Assembly: GCA_007922225.1 (NCBI GenBank)
Contig: ML679966.1
Coordinates: forward strand, 56,167,889 to 56,231,888
Source: Emydura subglobosa
Lineage: Eukaryota; Chordata; Testudines; Chelidae
Length of the DNA stretch: 64,000 nucleotides
Reading direction: 5' to 3'
The translations under genes and the position numbers were made by a program. Positions 1 to 11,947 of the stretch are shown here, in pieces. Under the pieces are notes generated by a model. It saw only the letters and a list, made by a program, of their open reading frames with translations. It had not been told where the DNA came from and did not search any database. The first letter of the stretch is position 1; each line of letters opens with the position of its first letter.

Positions 1-71
1 AATCACGTTATTTTGCAAGCACAAAAATATCAGATCACTGAAACTGCTATTAGCAGTCTTTACTCTCTTAC

Positions 72-193
72 CTGTACATTTTCTTCTGTAACCTGAATCT
101 CAGCAGTGTAAACATAATCAATAAGCATTCTCAGTGTCCAGCCATCCACTTCCTTAATTCGAACTCTCTTTGCTCGACTCTCACTCATTTCAC
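72..193 (-). CDS. KLHL2: KLHL2 exon 4, second half of BTB domain
   Basis: The exon supplies residues 88-127 of KLHL2, with the second base pair of a split Gly codon at its start. It begins after an acceptor reading ATTGCAG and ends at a donor reading CAG|GTAAGAG, both on the minus strand. The translation runs EMSESRAKRV through YTAEIQVTEENVQ. It covers the second half of the BTB/POZ fold, which in this family makes the dimer and the Cullin-3 contact surface. The 122 nt equal 2 + 40 codons, so the exon ends in phase 0. The next exon is left of the window edge. No lesions are seen. The match to KLHL2 rather than KLHL3 rests on family knowledge recalled without a search. Confidence 0.95.
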
Positions 194-363
194 CTGCAAT
201 AAAATTTTGTAGTGTGATTAATTTAGACAAAGATCTATCACAAGTTACACCAGTGTGATAACCCTTGGCATTTCCAACAGCAGAAACACTTCAGGCCTGA
301 TTAGTTAAAAATTCATCATTTATTGCGTTTAGAAATAAATATTCAAGCTCCTAACTCTCTCTC

Positions 364-382
364 AAAAAAAAAAAAAAAAAAA
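364..382. repeat. A19 homopolymer
   Basis: Uninterrupted run of 19 A in KLHL2 intron 3. It could be the tail of an unrecognised retroelement, or simple slippage. Confidence 0.95.
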
Positions 383-1084
383 GGAATAAAGTTTTTACAG
401 TTACCGTAAATGGAATGATAGGTGATTTAATGCTTTTACCTCAAAAAACCTGGTTTACACAATGTAGGTAATTACTGAAAATATGGCTGTTAGATTAAAC
501 TATTCGCTGTCACACACAAATACAAAACACACTAACAAGGTAAATCATTATGATACTCCTGCTTTGTTTATTAACTCCTTGGCACAAATGCTGTTTCAAA
601 TGCTGGCAGTGGAAACTCCACTAAAAAAAAATTAGCCTCCCCAAGAGGATTAACATAAGCAACATTCCTTTGATCACCTTCTCACCATTCCTGAAGCAGT
701 TTTACCTCTGTTAAAGATCTGTTCCTCCAACAGTGGGAGCTCAAACCGAGATAAAATGGAAAGGGAAGAGAAACTTACTAGGCTCAGTATGTTACTCAAC
801 TTAAGGAGGCTGAAATACTTATCATGAAAACTATTTGATGAGCCAGAACAAATCTTCCTGGAAGGGTTCAGGGCAAGTATCCACACACAGAAAATTGGGG
901 TCTCTCACAATGCAAGTATTTGTTTCTGTGATAATCACCATATTGTAGAACACTGGCTTCATGGTTAGAAGAATCCCAGACAAAACAGGGATTCCATTAT
1001 GAATTAAGGCCATAAAGAAGTTAGTCATGAAACAACTGAGTACCTAATTGCCTTAGATCACCTAACCTGGGTCAGTCTGGTTAG

Positions 1085-1830
1085 AGATCTGGGGCTGGAA
1101 CTGAAACTGCATTGCTTACATTGGTAGACTCTCTCTTCTTAACAACTCATGAAGATCAGGTGTCCATGCTGCTACTATTAGCTCCATCAGCAGCCTTCAA
1201 TATTGTTGATCATGAAGTGTATTAGCTTGCCTGCAGACTGCATGCGTGGATGGTGCTGCTTTTGGATAGCTTCATTTTGCTTCCTGGCTGAAAACTTCCA
1301 GACAGCAATGGGAGGAAGTCACTTATGTTCCTTTTGGGTACTATGATGTGGAGTTTTTTCAGTGTGCTGATGACACTCAGCTCTTTCTCTCTCTCCTGAC
1401 CCACCCAGTGCTGTTGACCATCTAGCCCAGTGTCCAAGAGGTAATGGGGCATGAATGAGGACTAGATGTCTCAATTCAGTCCAGGTAAGACTGTGGTAAT
1501 GCTTGTAGGCTAAGGAATGCGATCAGATGATATTTCAAAGCTGATATGCTTCCATTTGATTGAGGGTACATTTCCGCCATGCTTCCGGGTGTGTTGTCTC
1601 GGATTTGTATTGGCTCTCCAGCAGTTGTTGGATGCTCATATACAGCAACAGTGTTCAGAAAATCTTTTTGCCATCTGTGGCTGGCCAGAAGATTGTGACT
1701 GGATCTGCTGTGATCCATGCCTACCTTTGTCATCTCAAGAGTGGATTACTGAAGTGGGCTCTACATGGAGTCTCCACATGCCATTGGTTCTCCATGACCA
1801 GCACTGGCCACCTGCTGGCTTCTGAATTGA
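1085..1830 (+). mobile_element. Degenerate LINE reverse-transcriptase relic (L2/CR1-like)
   Basis: Plus-strand translation gives scattered RT motifs of the L2/CR1 type. They are SAAFNIVDHEV near 1185-1220 (family SAAFDTVDH), CADDTQLFLSL near 1361-1395 (the catalytic F/YADD box) and a later GKTVVMLVG-like block near 1485-1510. Stops and frameshifts separate them, so it is non-functional. It lies in KLHL2 intron 3, antisense to the gene. The exact family is not assigned, and the region 1560-1830 is included only because its codon pattern resembles the C-terminal end of such ORFs. Confidence 0.6.
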
Positions 1831-2703
1831 ATTTAAGGCTACTTAAGAGCCTGTATCTCTCTTCTTGCTATCCTGAAACAGTTGTGATTGGTAGACACTT
1901 GAGCTGAAATAGCCCAAGAATACTGATCTTCAAAGCAAGCTGCACAATGCATCTATTTATGCAGACTACTGTGGAGGTGGTCCTTTTGAGAGAAACAGAC
2001 GTGGGAGCGCAGGGAGTTTGATGTTCTGTAGGCAATCTGGTTTTGTTTTCAGAATTTATGGCAGGGGTTCCTAAAACCTTGGCTAGGCACCGCCTCCCCT
2101 TTCCTTGCTTTGTATAATCTAATAATAATAGAACTCGGACTTTCAGCTTCAAAAACATATTTCTCCCTCAAGCTAAAGGAGAATCTTTAGCTGTCAGCCG
2201 TACTAACAATCTTCTCTATTGTGGGCCAGTCAGTAGGATGATGATACAATCACACTTGACCATCAATGATAGCCTGACGAGGAGTCACATCCTATGCATC
2301 TTTTGTTTAGATTTTAACTTTTTGGAGGTTCAGTCTGTAACTGGACAGCAACATCAAAATGGCTCAAATTCACCAAGTTGGTGGTAGGAGAGAAAGGAAT
2401 TAATTCAGTTTTCCTACATAACCTAGTCCAAGCTTCTCCAACACAGAGAGACTAAAGGTAGAGTAACCCAGATTCTTTGAAGTTATTAAAAAGCTATCTA
2501 AGGTACTTATGTGGCCCCTATCACCACAGAACCTGAAAATCTCTTTAATCAGGGCTCCTTGCTTCTGCCACTCGTCAGGTACCATCTTTGGACAGGGGAA
2601 TAATTCTCCCACTAGAGGGGCCAGGGCTAGGAAGGATGAAGCTTCTCCTTTCCTGCCTCTTCTCTTGAGTTCCTCTTTGTCAGAATTTAGGCCCTAGAGG
2701 AAA

Positions 2704-2960
2704 CATAGGAAATACAAGACTGGATCAGACCCATTGGTCATCTAGCCCTGTATCCTGTCTCTGATTGTGGCCAGTGCCAGAAGTTTCAGAGGAAGATGCA
2801 TGCAACCTCACATTATGAAATGTAGGTTAATCTGTCCTTCACATTATATCTCCTCCCAATCCATCGTAATTAGGGATTGGTGTAAACCCTGAAGTGCAAG
2901 GTTTAACATCTTCCAAAATGTTAGCATTTACAATTATATCTCTGGATGAAGAAAGAACGG
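2704..2960 (-). mobile_element. CR1 LINE 3'-end fragment
   Basis: On the plus strand it reads as the reverse complement of a CR1 3' end: 'gatcagacccattggtcat' followed by 'tagccctgtatcctgtctct'. The same block recurs at 34.2 kb and, reversed, at 52.4 kb. Divergence is high, and the left limit near the tail-like 'gaaacatagg' is approximate. Confidence 0.8.
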
Positions 2961-4784
2961 AGAAAATTTCTTCATTCTTCCCTTTGGTTGCAACCAGTTA
3001 AGTGACTGAAACTTGCAGCTCAACAGGTGGAAATGTGGGTTATTTGAAGTGTAACATAAATAGGAATTAAAGATTAAATGTAGGACATTGTCACTGGAGA
3101 GTTGCCATATAGTATAGGCAGCATGGTTGATTCTTATTGGAAGGAAGCATTTTCACCTGTAGTTCGTAGTCTGCCAATCCTTGAAGCAAGACTGGTGTTG
3201 GGTTTAAAACTCCCACCAACTGATTCACTGAATAAACAGTTAGTCTGTTTACATGCAGACATTTTGAATGTGAGAGATAATAATACTCAGCATTTATAAC
3301 AGAGCTGGCTTAAAAGGTTTGCATTTCTGCATTATCAACCAGATGGAAAAAACATAACAGAAAAAGTTGCTTTCATTGAGTTTAACAGAAAACCAGATAG
3401 ATTTTTTTTAATCTGATAAAAATATCAACACTCACTGGTAGTATCAATCACAACTGTACACTTAAGAATTAATAATTGGAGGATTCTTTAAATGTGATTT
3501 CTATGCTGCACTAAGTGGCTATTTAGCCAAAAACAGGGGGTGGGGAAAGAACCACAAAACTGAAGATGAATCAGTCCTAGCAGAAAAAAAAATGTTAATA
3601 GATTTCAGGCAATTCTATATCATAAACAAATCAAGTCTATCCTAAATTTACATCTTAATCTCAGTAAAGTGATTCCTGTTTCCCAATACATAATAGTATA
3701 TCCTAGAACTTCTGATCCTAATTTGAAACCTAGTTATCAAAATCTTTTTTATTCTTTACCTGTATGTCCCATCTCAGAAATATAACTGAAGTTGTAAGAT
3801 GGATACAATAGTGATTATTTCTTATGTCCCATGTCATCAAGAAAAATTAAGGAAACATTAGGGGCCAGACTGTCACACAGGGTAGGAGGAAATAACCAAG
3901 AAATTTTAAAATAAAATAATAAATCCATGTTTAATAATAATTTTCATTTTGACACCACCTTCCATGAGAGGGTTTCAAAGTAATTTACAGCCAACGAAGA
4001 AATAAATCCACAACACTGGAAATCCACTGAGAGGCATTAAGGATCTGAACCTAATTTAGCCCTCCCTACAAGCCCTCTAGCATTCCAGGTGTAGGAATAT
4101 AGTAGCAATTTGGTCAGCATGGATTGAGAGGAGGCAGCATGCAGCCTGTACAGAAAAGTTATGGCAACAGTGCACAGCATATCTGTCAATCAATTATCCA
4201 AAGAATACCAAAATATGCACTCCAGCTACAGGCTGCCAAAGCCACTGAAAGTTTTCATGTCTAACAGCTTACGACACTATGGGACTCCGGAATGTACTTA
4301 GGGGAAAGAAGAGATGTTAAAGGAACACAACCTACTTAAAGTTTAGAAAAAGTGATTTAACCTACAATTACAGAAGATTATTACTGCTGAAAAAGTAGGA
4401 GAATTATCTCTTTCTCCTTTACTTGGAACATATGACCGCAATTTGCATAGTTGTTTTCTACTGTTTCCTCTGTTTGTGTGCATCTTTGACCCAGAAAAAG
4501 GAATAGAAAAATAAAATAAATAAAACAAAAGAGACAAACAACAAGAACTGTCAGGAGGACTTAGAGGAAAAAGAAGCACCCAACTCCTTTTATACGAAGA
4601 GACCAGATTTCAAGTTGCTAGTTCCCTTTAAAGTTAGAACGAACAAACATGAAATATACAAGGTTCCTCTAATTTTAAAGTCTTATTTACATATAAAACA
4701 TAGCAAAACAAAACTTTTTTGCCTGTGCACTTCAGCATAGTCTGCTGATAGTTAGAAGTAACAAGTGTTAAAAATATTTAATAC

Positions 4785-4891
4785 CTGTAAACATGGCATG
4801 GAAGTAAGGGCTGCAAGCGGCTAGCACGACTCTATGAGCTGCAATTTCCATGTCTTCAGCTACTATTGTCACATCACACAACAAGTTTTGA
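4785..4891 (-). CDS. KLHL2: KLHL2 exon 3, first half of BTB domain
   Basis: The exon carries residues 51-87 (partial codons at both ends): [16 protein letters not shown], then [19 protein letters not shown]. This is the start of the BTB/POZ domain, with the D-V-T core strand and the invariant [12 protein letters not shown] helix typical of KLHL proteins. The acceptor is TTCAAAACAG and the donor ACAG|GTATT on the minus strand. Length is 1 + 105 + 1 nt, which joins in phase to exon 2 (ending AG) and exon 4 (starting GT). No stops or frameshifts. Confidence 0.96.
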
Positions 4892-5369
4892 CTGTTTTGA
4901 AAAAAATATCAAAGGAAGAGTAGTTTTACATAAGCAAATCCATAGTAGAAAAGCACATAACATCTATCTCACAGTAAACATGTTTTCCCCAACAAAAACC
5001 TTCCAAGACAATATTGATAAATCAAAATTTTTTACTATTTCAAAAACAGAAAGCTGCGTTCTTACAGCTGATGCTTGGGTTCATGGAACTTCCTAAGAGA
5101 AAACTAATAAATTCTGCTTTCTTGCTTGGATAATAGAAAATGCCAAACATAGAACAACCAAAACTTATATCAGCCTTTAAGAGTTTGAGGCTACATATTA
5201 TAGTGGAATCCTCTTTCCAGGCCAATGGATATACTAGTGTATCAATACAGACAGTTAAAAACTTTAAAAGTTAAGATTTACTGCCATGTAGATCAGTACT
5301 ATGACCTTCTTAGTCAGTGATGAGCCCTGATTTCAGAGTGGCTTTCTTTGTTGTATTACATTGAAAGCT

Positions 5370-5710
5370 CGTTGGTCCCCAGATATGAGAGAGACAAGGT
5401 GAAAGAGGGGATTTGGGAAAGACTAATTTCAGCATGTGGTGTCCATCAAGTACGGGTTGTAATTGTTTAATGATACCCCCTAAGGATTGCAGTGTGATGT
5501 GGTAGGTGAGAATTAGGAGTGTGCAGTCGGTGGTTTTTGTTTTTTTTCCTGTATTGAAGCAGATTCTCTCTGGATATTTGGATGGCCCTTTCCATGATGC
5601 AATCTACTTCTCCACTGGAGTGTCCTTGTTTGGTTAAGGCGGTTTTAAGTGTGTGAAGGAGTATATCCCACACTTTCTCCTTAGAGAATCGCCACCCATC
5701 CACCAAACTC
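5370..5710 (-). mobile_element. Penelope-like retroelement fragment, minus copy
   Basis: The reverse complement of this segment aligns by eye with the neighbouring plus copy. The block around 5520-5580 reads 'AATCTGCTTCAATACAGG' on the minus strand against 'AATCTGTTTCAATAAAGG' at about 5848-5865 on the plus strand. The similarity continues through CACCACATGCTGAAATTAG versus GACCACATCTTGAAAGAAA. The translation is shifted and open only by chance (79 codons). It is a decayed piece of the same element as the plus copy, lying head to head with it. Confidence 0.65.
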
Positions 5711-5711
5711 T

Positions 5712-6620
5712 CTAGAACGCTCCCACAGCAGCATCAACCTCCTGGACACCATAATCAGCTTCAACAATGGAATCGTACAGACAGATGTATACAAGAAACC
5801 CATGGATCACCGCACATGGAACAGGCCACCCAAATGCCCATATAAAATCTGTTTCAATAAAGGGAAAACACCCACCAACTACACATCTCTAATTATCACT
5901 TACCACTCCACACTATAATCTGTGTGGGATATCAAACACTTGCAACACATTCTTGATGGGGACCACATCTTGAAAGAAATCTTTCCCAAACCACCTCTTC
6001 TGGCCTTCAAACCCCACAAACTAGGCAAGCTCACCATCAGAAGCTATAACAACAGATGCAAAACCTGTAGCCATATCTCCACTGCGCAGATGATCAGTAC
6101 GCCCTACAACTTCCCTTTCAAGATCCATGGGTCCTATCAATGTCTATCCAGTGCATCAAATGCCCCAACAACAACTACCTGAGAGGCAATCAGTATGTTC
6201 TTGAATGAACTCACACAGAAAAATAACAAAAACACCCTATCATCCGTGGGCAAACACTTTTCACAAAATGATAACACAATATATGACCTATTCAGTCCTT
6301 GTCTTCAAAGGAAATCTGCATGACACCTTCAAAAAGACAAATCTGGTAACTTAAATTCATAACTTTGATAGAAACTAAAAATCATGAACTCAATAGAGAC
6401 ACTGGTATTGTGGCTCATAACAATCTCTAACTTACTAACCCTCCTTTGTCCTGTGACTGTAGAGGTGTTAATTGCCACTTCATCTCTAATGGTCTCTTGC
6501 AACATGTGTTAACTTCTTAGGCTTAATCTGTTCACCTGGTATTTAGCTGTGACACTCTGATTATCTTTCCCATATCTAAAAAGTTGGTCCAATAAAAGAT
6601 ATCTCACTCATCTAGTAATT
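5712..6620 (+). mobile_element. Penelope-like retroelement fragment, plus copy with 3' end
   Basis: The translation contains LLDTIISFNNGIVQTDVYKK and, further on, NNRCKTCSHISTAQMI. These resemble the C-terminal reverse-transcriptase part and the linker before the GIY-YIG endonuclease in Penelope-like elements. The 3' part ends with 'AGTTGGTCCAATAAAAGATA', a terminal sequence I associate with these elements in turtles. A stop near 5915 and frameshifts show it is dead. Only the RT tail and linker remain. Confidence 0.7.
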
Positions 6621-8260
6621 TCTCTAGATCCTTTTTACATTTCTCTCCTGAGTGTTTACAGTATACTGTTTCCTTCCTCTTCTTTCACAGAGAAATTCTT
6701 TATTAAGTTTTTCATTTCATCTGGCCTGATCCAGATCTTTTCAGCACACTCCTAGATGCCTGTGTCCAGTTTGATCCCTTGCAATTTACCATTACTCTTT
6801 ACAGTCAAATCACTTAAGATGCAAGTTAAAAATCTGGCTACTCTCAGCATTTTTGATAGGTTGGAGTGATCAATTGCATACTTTTCCTACAGCTGCTATC
6901 ATTGGCCAGCTCCAGTCTCTCCCTAGAGCAATACTCTGTCACCAATACAACAGAATGAAGTGGACAGTAGCCAGAAAACAAGACAACCGTGTTTGTTTTG
7001 GATAAAGGAATGTGGAGTTCTGCAAGCCAATGCATACCACGGCAGAGGAAATTACAATAAGATGTGAAGACAGAATACATTTCAGTAGGACAACGTCCGA
7101 GAATTTAATAGCTATATTTTGTGCTCATCAACTCTCTCAACCTCAGATTTTAGCCCAATTTCATAAACTGGATTTATCAATAAATTATTTAAATTAATCA
7201 CCATGCCCAGAGGACTCTCATTGCTCTGAAAGAGCTGGAGAATAAATGTAAATTTGTTATTAACAAGAGCTGGTGCAGCAAGCCACCAACAAAGAGCCCT
7301 CCAGAATCACACCCATTTTTCAAGAGGTGCTAAGGCTTATCCTGGGAGTTATAGAACAGTGTGCCTTATGCTTTGGTACCAATAAAAAGAGTTAAGACAT
7401 TGAAGATTTAAATATAGGCCAAATATACTCTGATGCAAGCTGAACTTGAGTTCTTCAGTAAAGCCTGCTGGTTTCCACAGCAGCGCAGTAGATGAGAATT
7501 CTGCATGTTCAGAACAATTAAAAATGAAAGTTCATAATAAATTAAACATGAAATAAGTAATACAATCAGTACTGTATCCCATTTCATTACATTTTTATCT
7601 TCACTTTTACACTGCTATTACATTTATTTTCAACATGCTGCAGATTTTTACATTAACACATAACTTGACACAAAAATTGTGCTAGTTGCCCCAAGGGGTA
7701 AGGAGAAGGTGGATTTTATTTATTTATTTTGGCAGTTTAGTCAGGGACAACTGAGGTTTGAGACCTGAGAGATGGTTGGGATTATGGAGTAAGTAATGAG
7801 ACCACTGGGGCACTTGATCCATTGAAGAGCTATCGCTTCAGAATGAGTACAGATATTAGAGCATTGCTTTATTTTCAGCTTATCTTTGGGAGGTTCATGT
7901 CATGATCAAAAAGACTAGAAACTTCTTTTTAAATGAAAGGTTATATTCTGAAGGAATTCTGTGACAGGTTATTCAGCTGTAGAATCACAATCTAGAAAGG
8001 GGCTCTGGTAGTAATGTAGCTTGGTACATATGCAACATGAGAAACCAGTATAGGTTTTGGAATATTAACCATTTTCCTATTAGATAGCATGCTTTGAAAG
8101 TTAACAAAATAAGGTTATTTAGATTTTCAAAAGACTTTTGAGAAAGTCCTTGTTTATAAGCTATTAAAGCTGTTTGATAAACATAAGTAAGAGAAGTTCC
8201 ATCATGATAAAAAACAGATTACTATGAGGTGTAAAGACAAGGACTAAATGAACAATTCTT

Positions 8261-8534
8261 AGGGCTGGTCTACACTGGAATTTACATCGGCAAAGCTGCC
8301 TCTCTCAAGGGTGTGCAAAATCCACATCCCCAAGAGAGGTAGCTATGCCATCCTAACCCCCAGCGTAGATAATGCTAGGTCAACAGAACAATTCTTCTGT
8401 CGACCTAGCTACCACCACTTTAGGAGATGGATTACTTATGCCAATGGGAGAACTCCTCCTGTCAGCATAGGTAGGGTCCCTGAAGCGCTGCTGCAGCTGT
8501 GCTGCTGAAGCCTTTTCAGTATTGACATACCCTT
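8261..8534. mobile_element. Non-autonomous DNA transposon (GTCTACACT-type MITE)
   Basis: It starts AGGGCTGGTCTACACTGG and ends with a degenerate inverted copy (reverse complement AAGGGTATGTCAATACTG). It carries no coding sequence. The same terminus occurs at 53.79-54.07 kb and, in variant form, at 10.28, 40.47, 47.83 and 63.80 kb. Open frames of about 65-74 codons here are incidental. Confidence 0.7.
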
Positions 8535-8589
8535 GGTGTGTAAGGTTCAGTATCTGGGTGTCCCAGTGATCAATACTAGATGTGATGTT

Positions 8590-9330
8590 AAGTACATTTG
8601 ACATCTACTTAGAGCAGATTGTGATTTATGAAGTGGCAAGATTTACCAAGGACAAAATTATTCAGATTAGTCAAGGACTGTGAAAACCTTTGGTAAGATA
8701 TAACAAAACTGGGTAAATGGGTAATTTGACAGCAGCCAAGATTTAATGTAGGCAAGTGAAAGGTTATACACATTGGAAAGAATTTAAGTGTTCATGCTGA
8801 GGGATTCTTAAATAGCTCTAATCTTATAGGAAATGTCTACTGTGGTGTGCATATCTCAAAGATATTTGCTTAGATTGCTGCAAAAATTAAAGAAAGTGAG
8901 TTGGGAGGCAATACTAAAAATACTAAATAATACACATCTACTTTAAATACTGCCTCATTTTGAGCAATGCAATCTCTTTTATTCAACTCATCCTCAAAGA
9001 TGATGCACAAGACCACCGAAGGACTTTAACAGCAGTCAGATAAATGAAGACGGTTTCTGTAGAAAGATTAAAATGTTTAGGATAATTTAATTTGGAAAGA
9101 TGAGCAAGGGAAAGCTAGAGGTATAGCAATCAATAATGGTCACTGATCAAATGCCTATTAAATAGTTCCCATAATACAAAAACAGAGATCTTAAGTTAAA
9201 AGGCAACAAATTTAAAACTGAAGGAAATTTGTTATGCAACATATAATCAAACTAAGTACATTAATAATGGAATTTTTAATACTTTCTATTAGAGTATAGA
9301 GGAAACAGTCAAATAAATTTATTTAAGCCA
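8590..9330 (+). mobile_element. CR1-like LINE 3' part, decayed
   Basis: Plus-strand translation shows pieces of the CR1 C-terminal region. RFNVGK and KVIHIGKNLS, separated by one stop, lie near 8740-8790. ERLKCLG and FNLER lie near 9063-9100. A 3' UTR-like block 'aaggcaacaaatttaaaact' follows at about 9200. Many stops interrupt it. The tail is not resolved, and the limits are approximate. Confidence 0.65.
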
Positions 9331-10278
9331 ACTGCTTTGAAGTCTAACTTAAAATAATTCAGTTAACTATTTCAAATTTAAAGGGAATGCCAATACAAAT
9401 ATAACGTGACTTGACAAGGTCCTAAAATTTTGATATAAGATGTACTCAAACTGACGCCACCTTTTAGTATTATCAGTAAACATTTGTGGCAGCTATGCTA
9501 CTAACTGCAATTAAAGTTGAGGTTTGCTTGGCACCATTCCCATTTAAGCTTCTCAGCTGTTTACAAATGTAAAACAAGAACTGCTTATACTCTCTCAACA
9601 GCAATCCTAACTTTAAGAAGCCCTGGAAACTGAAGTATATTTTTAATAATAATAATTCCAGGCCTTCAACAATGAACTCTGCTGAGAAGTCACCGCACTT
9701 TATCTGCAACACAACAGCAAAACTGAGATCAGGTTTGTTACTTCTGGGCATGATACAATACAGCTTACTCTTCATTCTTATACGACCTCTATTTCTACAC
9801 TCTCTTTCATCTCCAGAAAATCAGTCACTTGACCCTGCATCCCTGTCACATTCTTTGAGGTTGTGAATCTGCTTACCGTAATCCTTGGAGGAGAAAGGAA
9901 TGTGGCAGGATGTAATGTGACAGAAATTCAATTTATCCAGCAGCACAAGATGGGGCAGGAATCCTTGGGAGAAGGGCATAGCTGCTCTCAAGCTATGTAT
10001 AGTATCTTTAACTATACTGTCTGTGATTTAGAGTGCAATCTTTTTGGGCCAGGGACTATCTCCATATTTGTCCGGAGTGGCACAAGCTGTCAAAGCTCAA
10101 TAAATAAGTTGGGCCATAGTGTCAGTAGCAGCAAGAAGACAGCCACATGCAACAAGTGAAGATCAAATATAGAGGCTAACTTTACTAAGAGACACAGACC
10201 ATTGTTTTATGCCAAAAGAGGTTAATATGTTTAGGTAAGATGGGGAAGAAAGATGGGAATATATGAAGATTAAACCCT

Positions 10279-10523
10279 CAGGTCATGTCGACACTAGGAA
10301 AATTCTGCAAAAATTCTGCATCATTGTCAACACCTATTCAGCTGAACCATTGTTAGCAACTGTTGTAAGACCTAGTTATAAACACTATTTTCATTACCAC
10401 ATCACTAACCCTCTTAGTAAAATGTCTAACTGACATGATGGTAAGAACATTGTCAACACAAGGTTTCCAGTTTTGCACTCGTTGGAAACTTGACAAAAGA
10501 CTTTTCCTAGTACATAAGAGGCC
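10279..10523. mobile_element. Short TIR element (MITE)
   Basis: The left end CAGGTCATGTCGACACTAGG is answered on the right by 'ttttcctagtacataagagg', whose reverse complement begins CCTCTTATGTACTAGG. The shared ACTAGGAAAA core marks imperfect terminal inverted repeats about 245 bp apart. It is non-coding and resembles the other GTCTACACT-ended elements of the window. Confidence 0.55.
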
Positions 10524-11254
10524 TATGTGAAAAGTGACTTCTTAAGTGAACTTATATGGAATATATTGTGCAACAGATAGGGTCACTGAAACACAAACAA
10601 GATCCTTCAAATGTTTTTCATACCCCATAAGCAGGCTTGGAAGGATTAGATTTTTTCAGTAAATATCAGTAAACATTGATTTCAATGTACACACACAAAC
10701 CGACAAATTAATATTTCCATCAATAATAATTGAAATTTACAGCTAGGCAAAGAAAGAAAAATAATGCTTGAAAACTTTGAGTTTGATTTAAGGATATTTA
10801 CTTTGTGTATTTTGATGTGATGTTCACAATGTGTGTGTTTAATGGTTATAAACTAACTTTTGAATCTCAATATTACTGTCATTAAATAATTATTATCTGA
10901 CCCCTGCTACTGTAAAAATTTAAATCCAGAAAAATAGAAAAAATGCTTTAAAATAAAAACTGATATTATTTGTTGAAATTATTTTTTTTTAAAATGCATT
11001 CTGCCAAGCCAATCCACAAGCAATAGCTCTTGGTAGCTTGTCACGGGAGATCCGAATATATAGTACAAATTCCATCAAATTACTTTATGGTTACTCATGT
11101 TTTAGTTATATAACTGATCTTATTGGTTTACCAGGAAAGCTACATTCATGGGATTACACATCATATTGATGGCAGAAAATAAAAAACAACAACTTGTGAA
11201 CAACTAAAAATGGATGGACCCTATACACGTGCATACAATGAACACAATACATAC

Positions 11255-11380
11255 CTTCTTAATTCATTCATAACTTTGAAAGCTTTCTTCATATGCCAAG
11301 GGTTCACTGTAACAGGGCAGTGTTTTTCAGTATTATCATCTTTCAGATCCACAGGTTTCTGATGGCAAAGTTTTGTACAT
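11255..11380 (-). CDS. KLHL2: KLHL2 exon 2, N-terminal region before BTB
   Basis: It encodes CTKLCHQKPVDLKDDNTEKH, then CPVTVNPWHMKKAFKVMNEL and RS, i.e. residues 10-51. This region leads into the BTB domain, and the helix KKAFKVMNELR is strongly conserved in KLHL2/KLHL3. The minus-strand acceptor is TTATTCACAG and the donor AGAAG|GTATG. Length is 1 + 123 + 2 nt, which fits exon 1 (ending GT) and exon 3 (starting T). No lesions. Confidence 0.96.
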
Positions 11381-11947
11381 CTGTGAATAAACAAGACAAC
11401 AAAGTTTATTTAACATTTCTGTTTAGCTGAAAATTTCTGTCTCAATTTCTTGCCAATCTGCAAGAAATGTATTTCAACTTACTTTTTATTTAGGGTGATT
11501 TCAAATTCCACATTACCAACACCCAGTACGTGTTTTGGAAAATGTACTAGACACTTAATACTAGTCAGAGGATTAGATCTACCAGCCAGGTTGATGATAA
11601 AGAAGAATGTTAGCCCAATAAACTCCATGAGCTAAGGCACTAGTGACAAACATGGACACACGGACAGAACATGCTGCACAGGGATTGGTTCCTGCAAAGT
11701 AACCAAGCCAATTCAAAAATACATGATACAATGTAATGTGTAAATATATGTAAATGAAGAGGTTTTCTGTGTAACTTTGGTTGTGTGGTAATCACCATAC
11801 CCACCTATGTTTGAGTCTCATCAACTCAATGTAGCTTTGCTCATCAACTCAATGTAGTGCCAAATAAAAGAACCTGAGTGATGAAATCTGGAGTCGAACT
11901 GAGAACTAGATGAAGTGTTCTCCCAGAACTGGACAGTGTTCTAGACA

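Larger units (their letters stand above)
194..4784. other. KLHL2 intron 3
   Basis: Intron between exons 3 and 4 of the minus-strand gene. It holds an A-run at 364-382, a worn LINE reverse-transcriptase relic at 1085-1830 and a CR1 3' fragment at 2704-2960, each listed separately. The stretches 383-1084, 1831-2703 and 2961-4784 are AT-rich and show no gene, conserved exon or repeat that I recognise. Confidence 0.8.
4892..11254. other. KLHL2 intron 2
   Basis: Intron between exons 2 and 3. Recognised contents are two Penelope-like fragments in inverted arrangement (5370-6620), a short DNA transposon at 8261-8534, a CR1 fragment at 8590-9330 and another short TIR element at 10279-10523. The stretches 4892-5370, 6620-8260, 9330-10278 and 10524-11254 are AT-rich and show nothing I can name. 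Confidence 0.8.
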
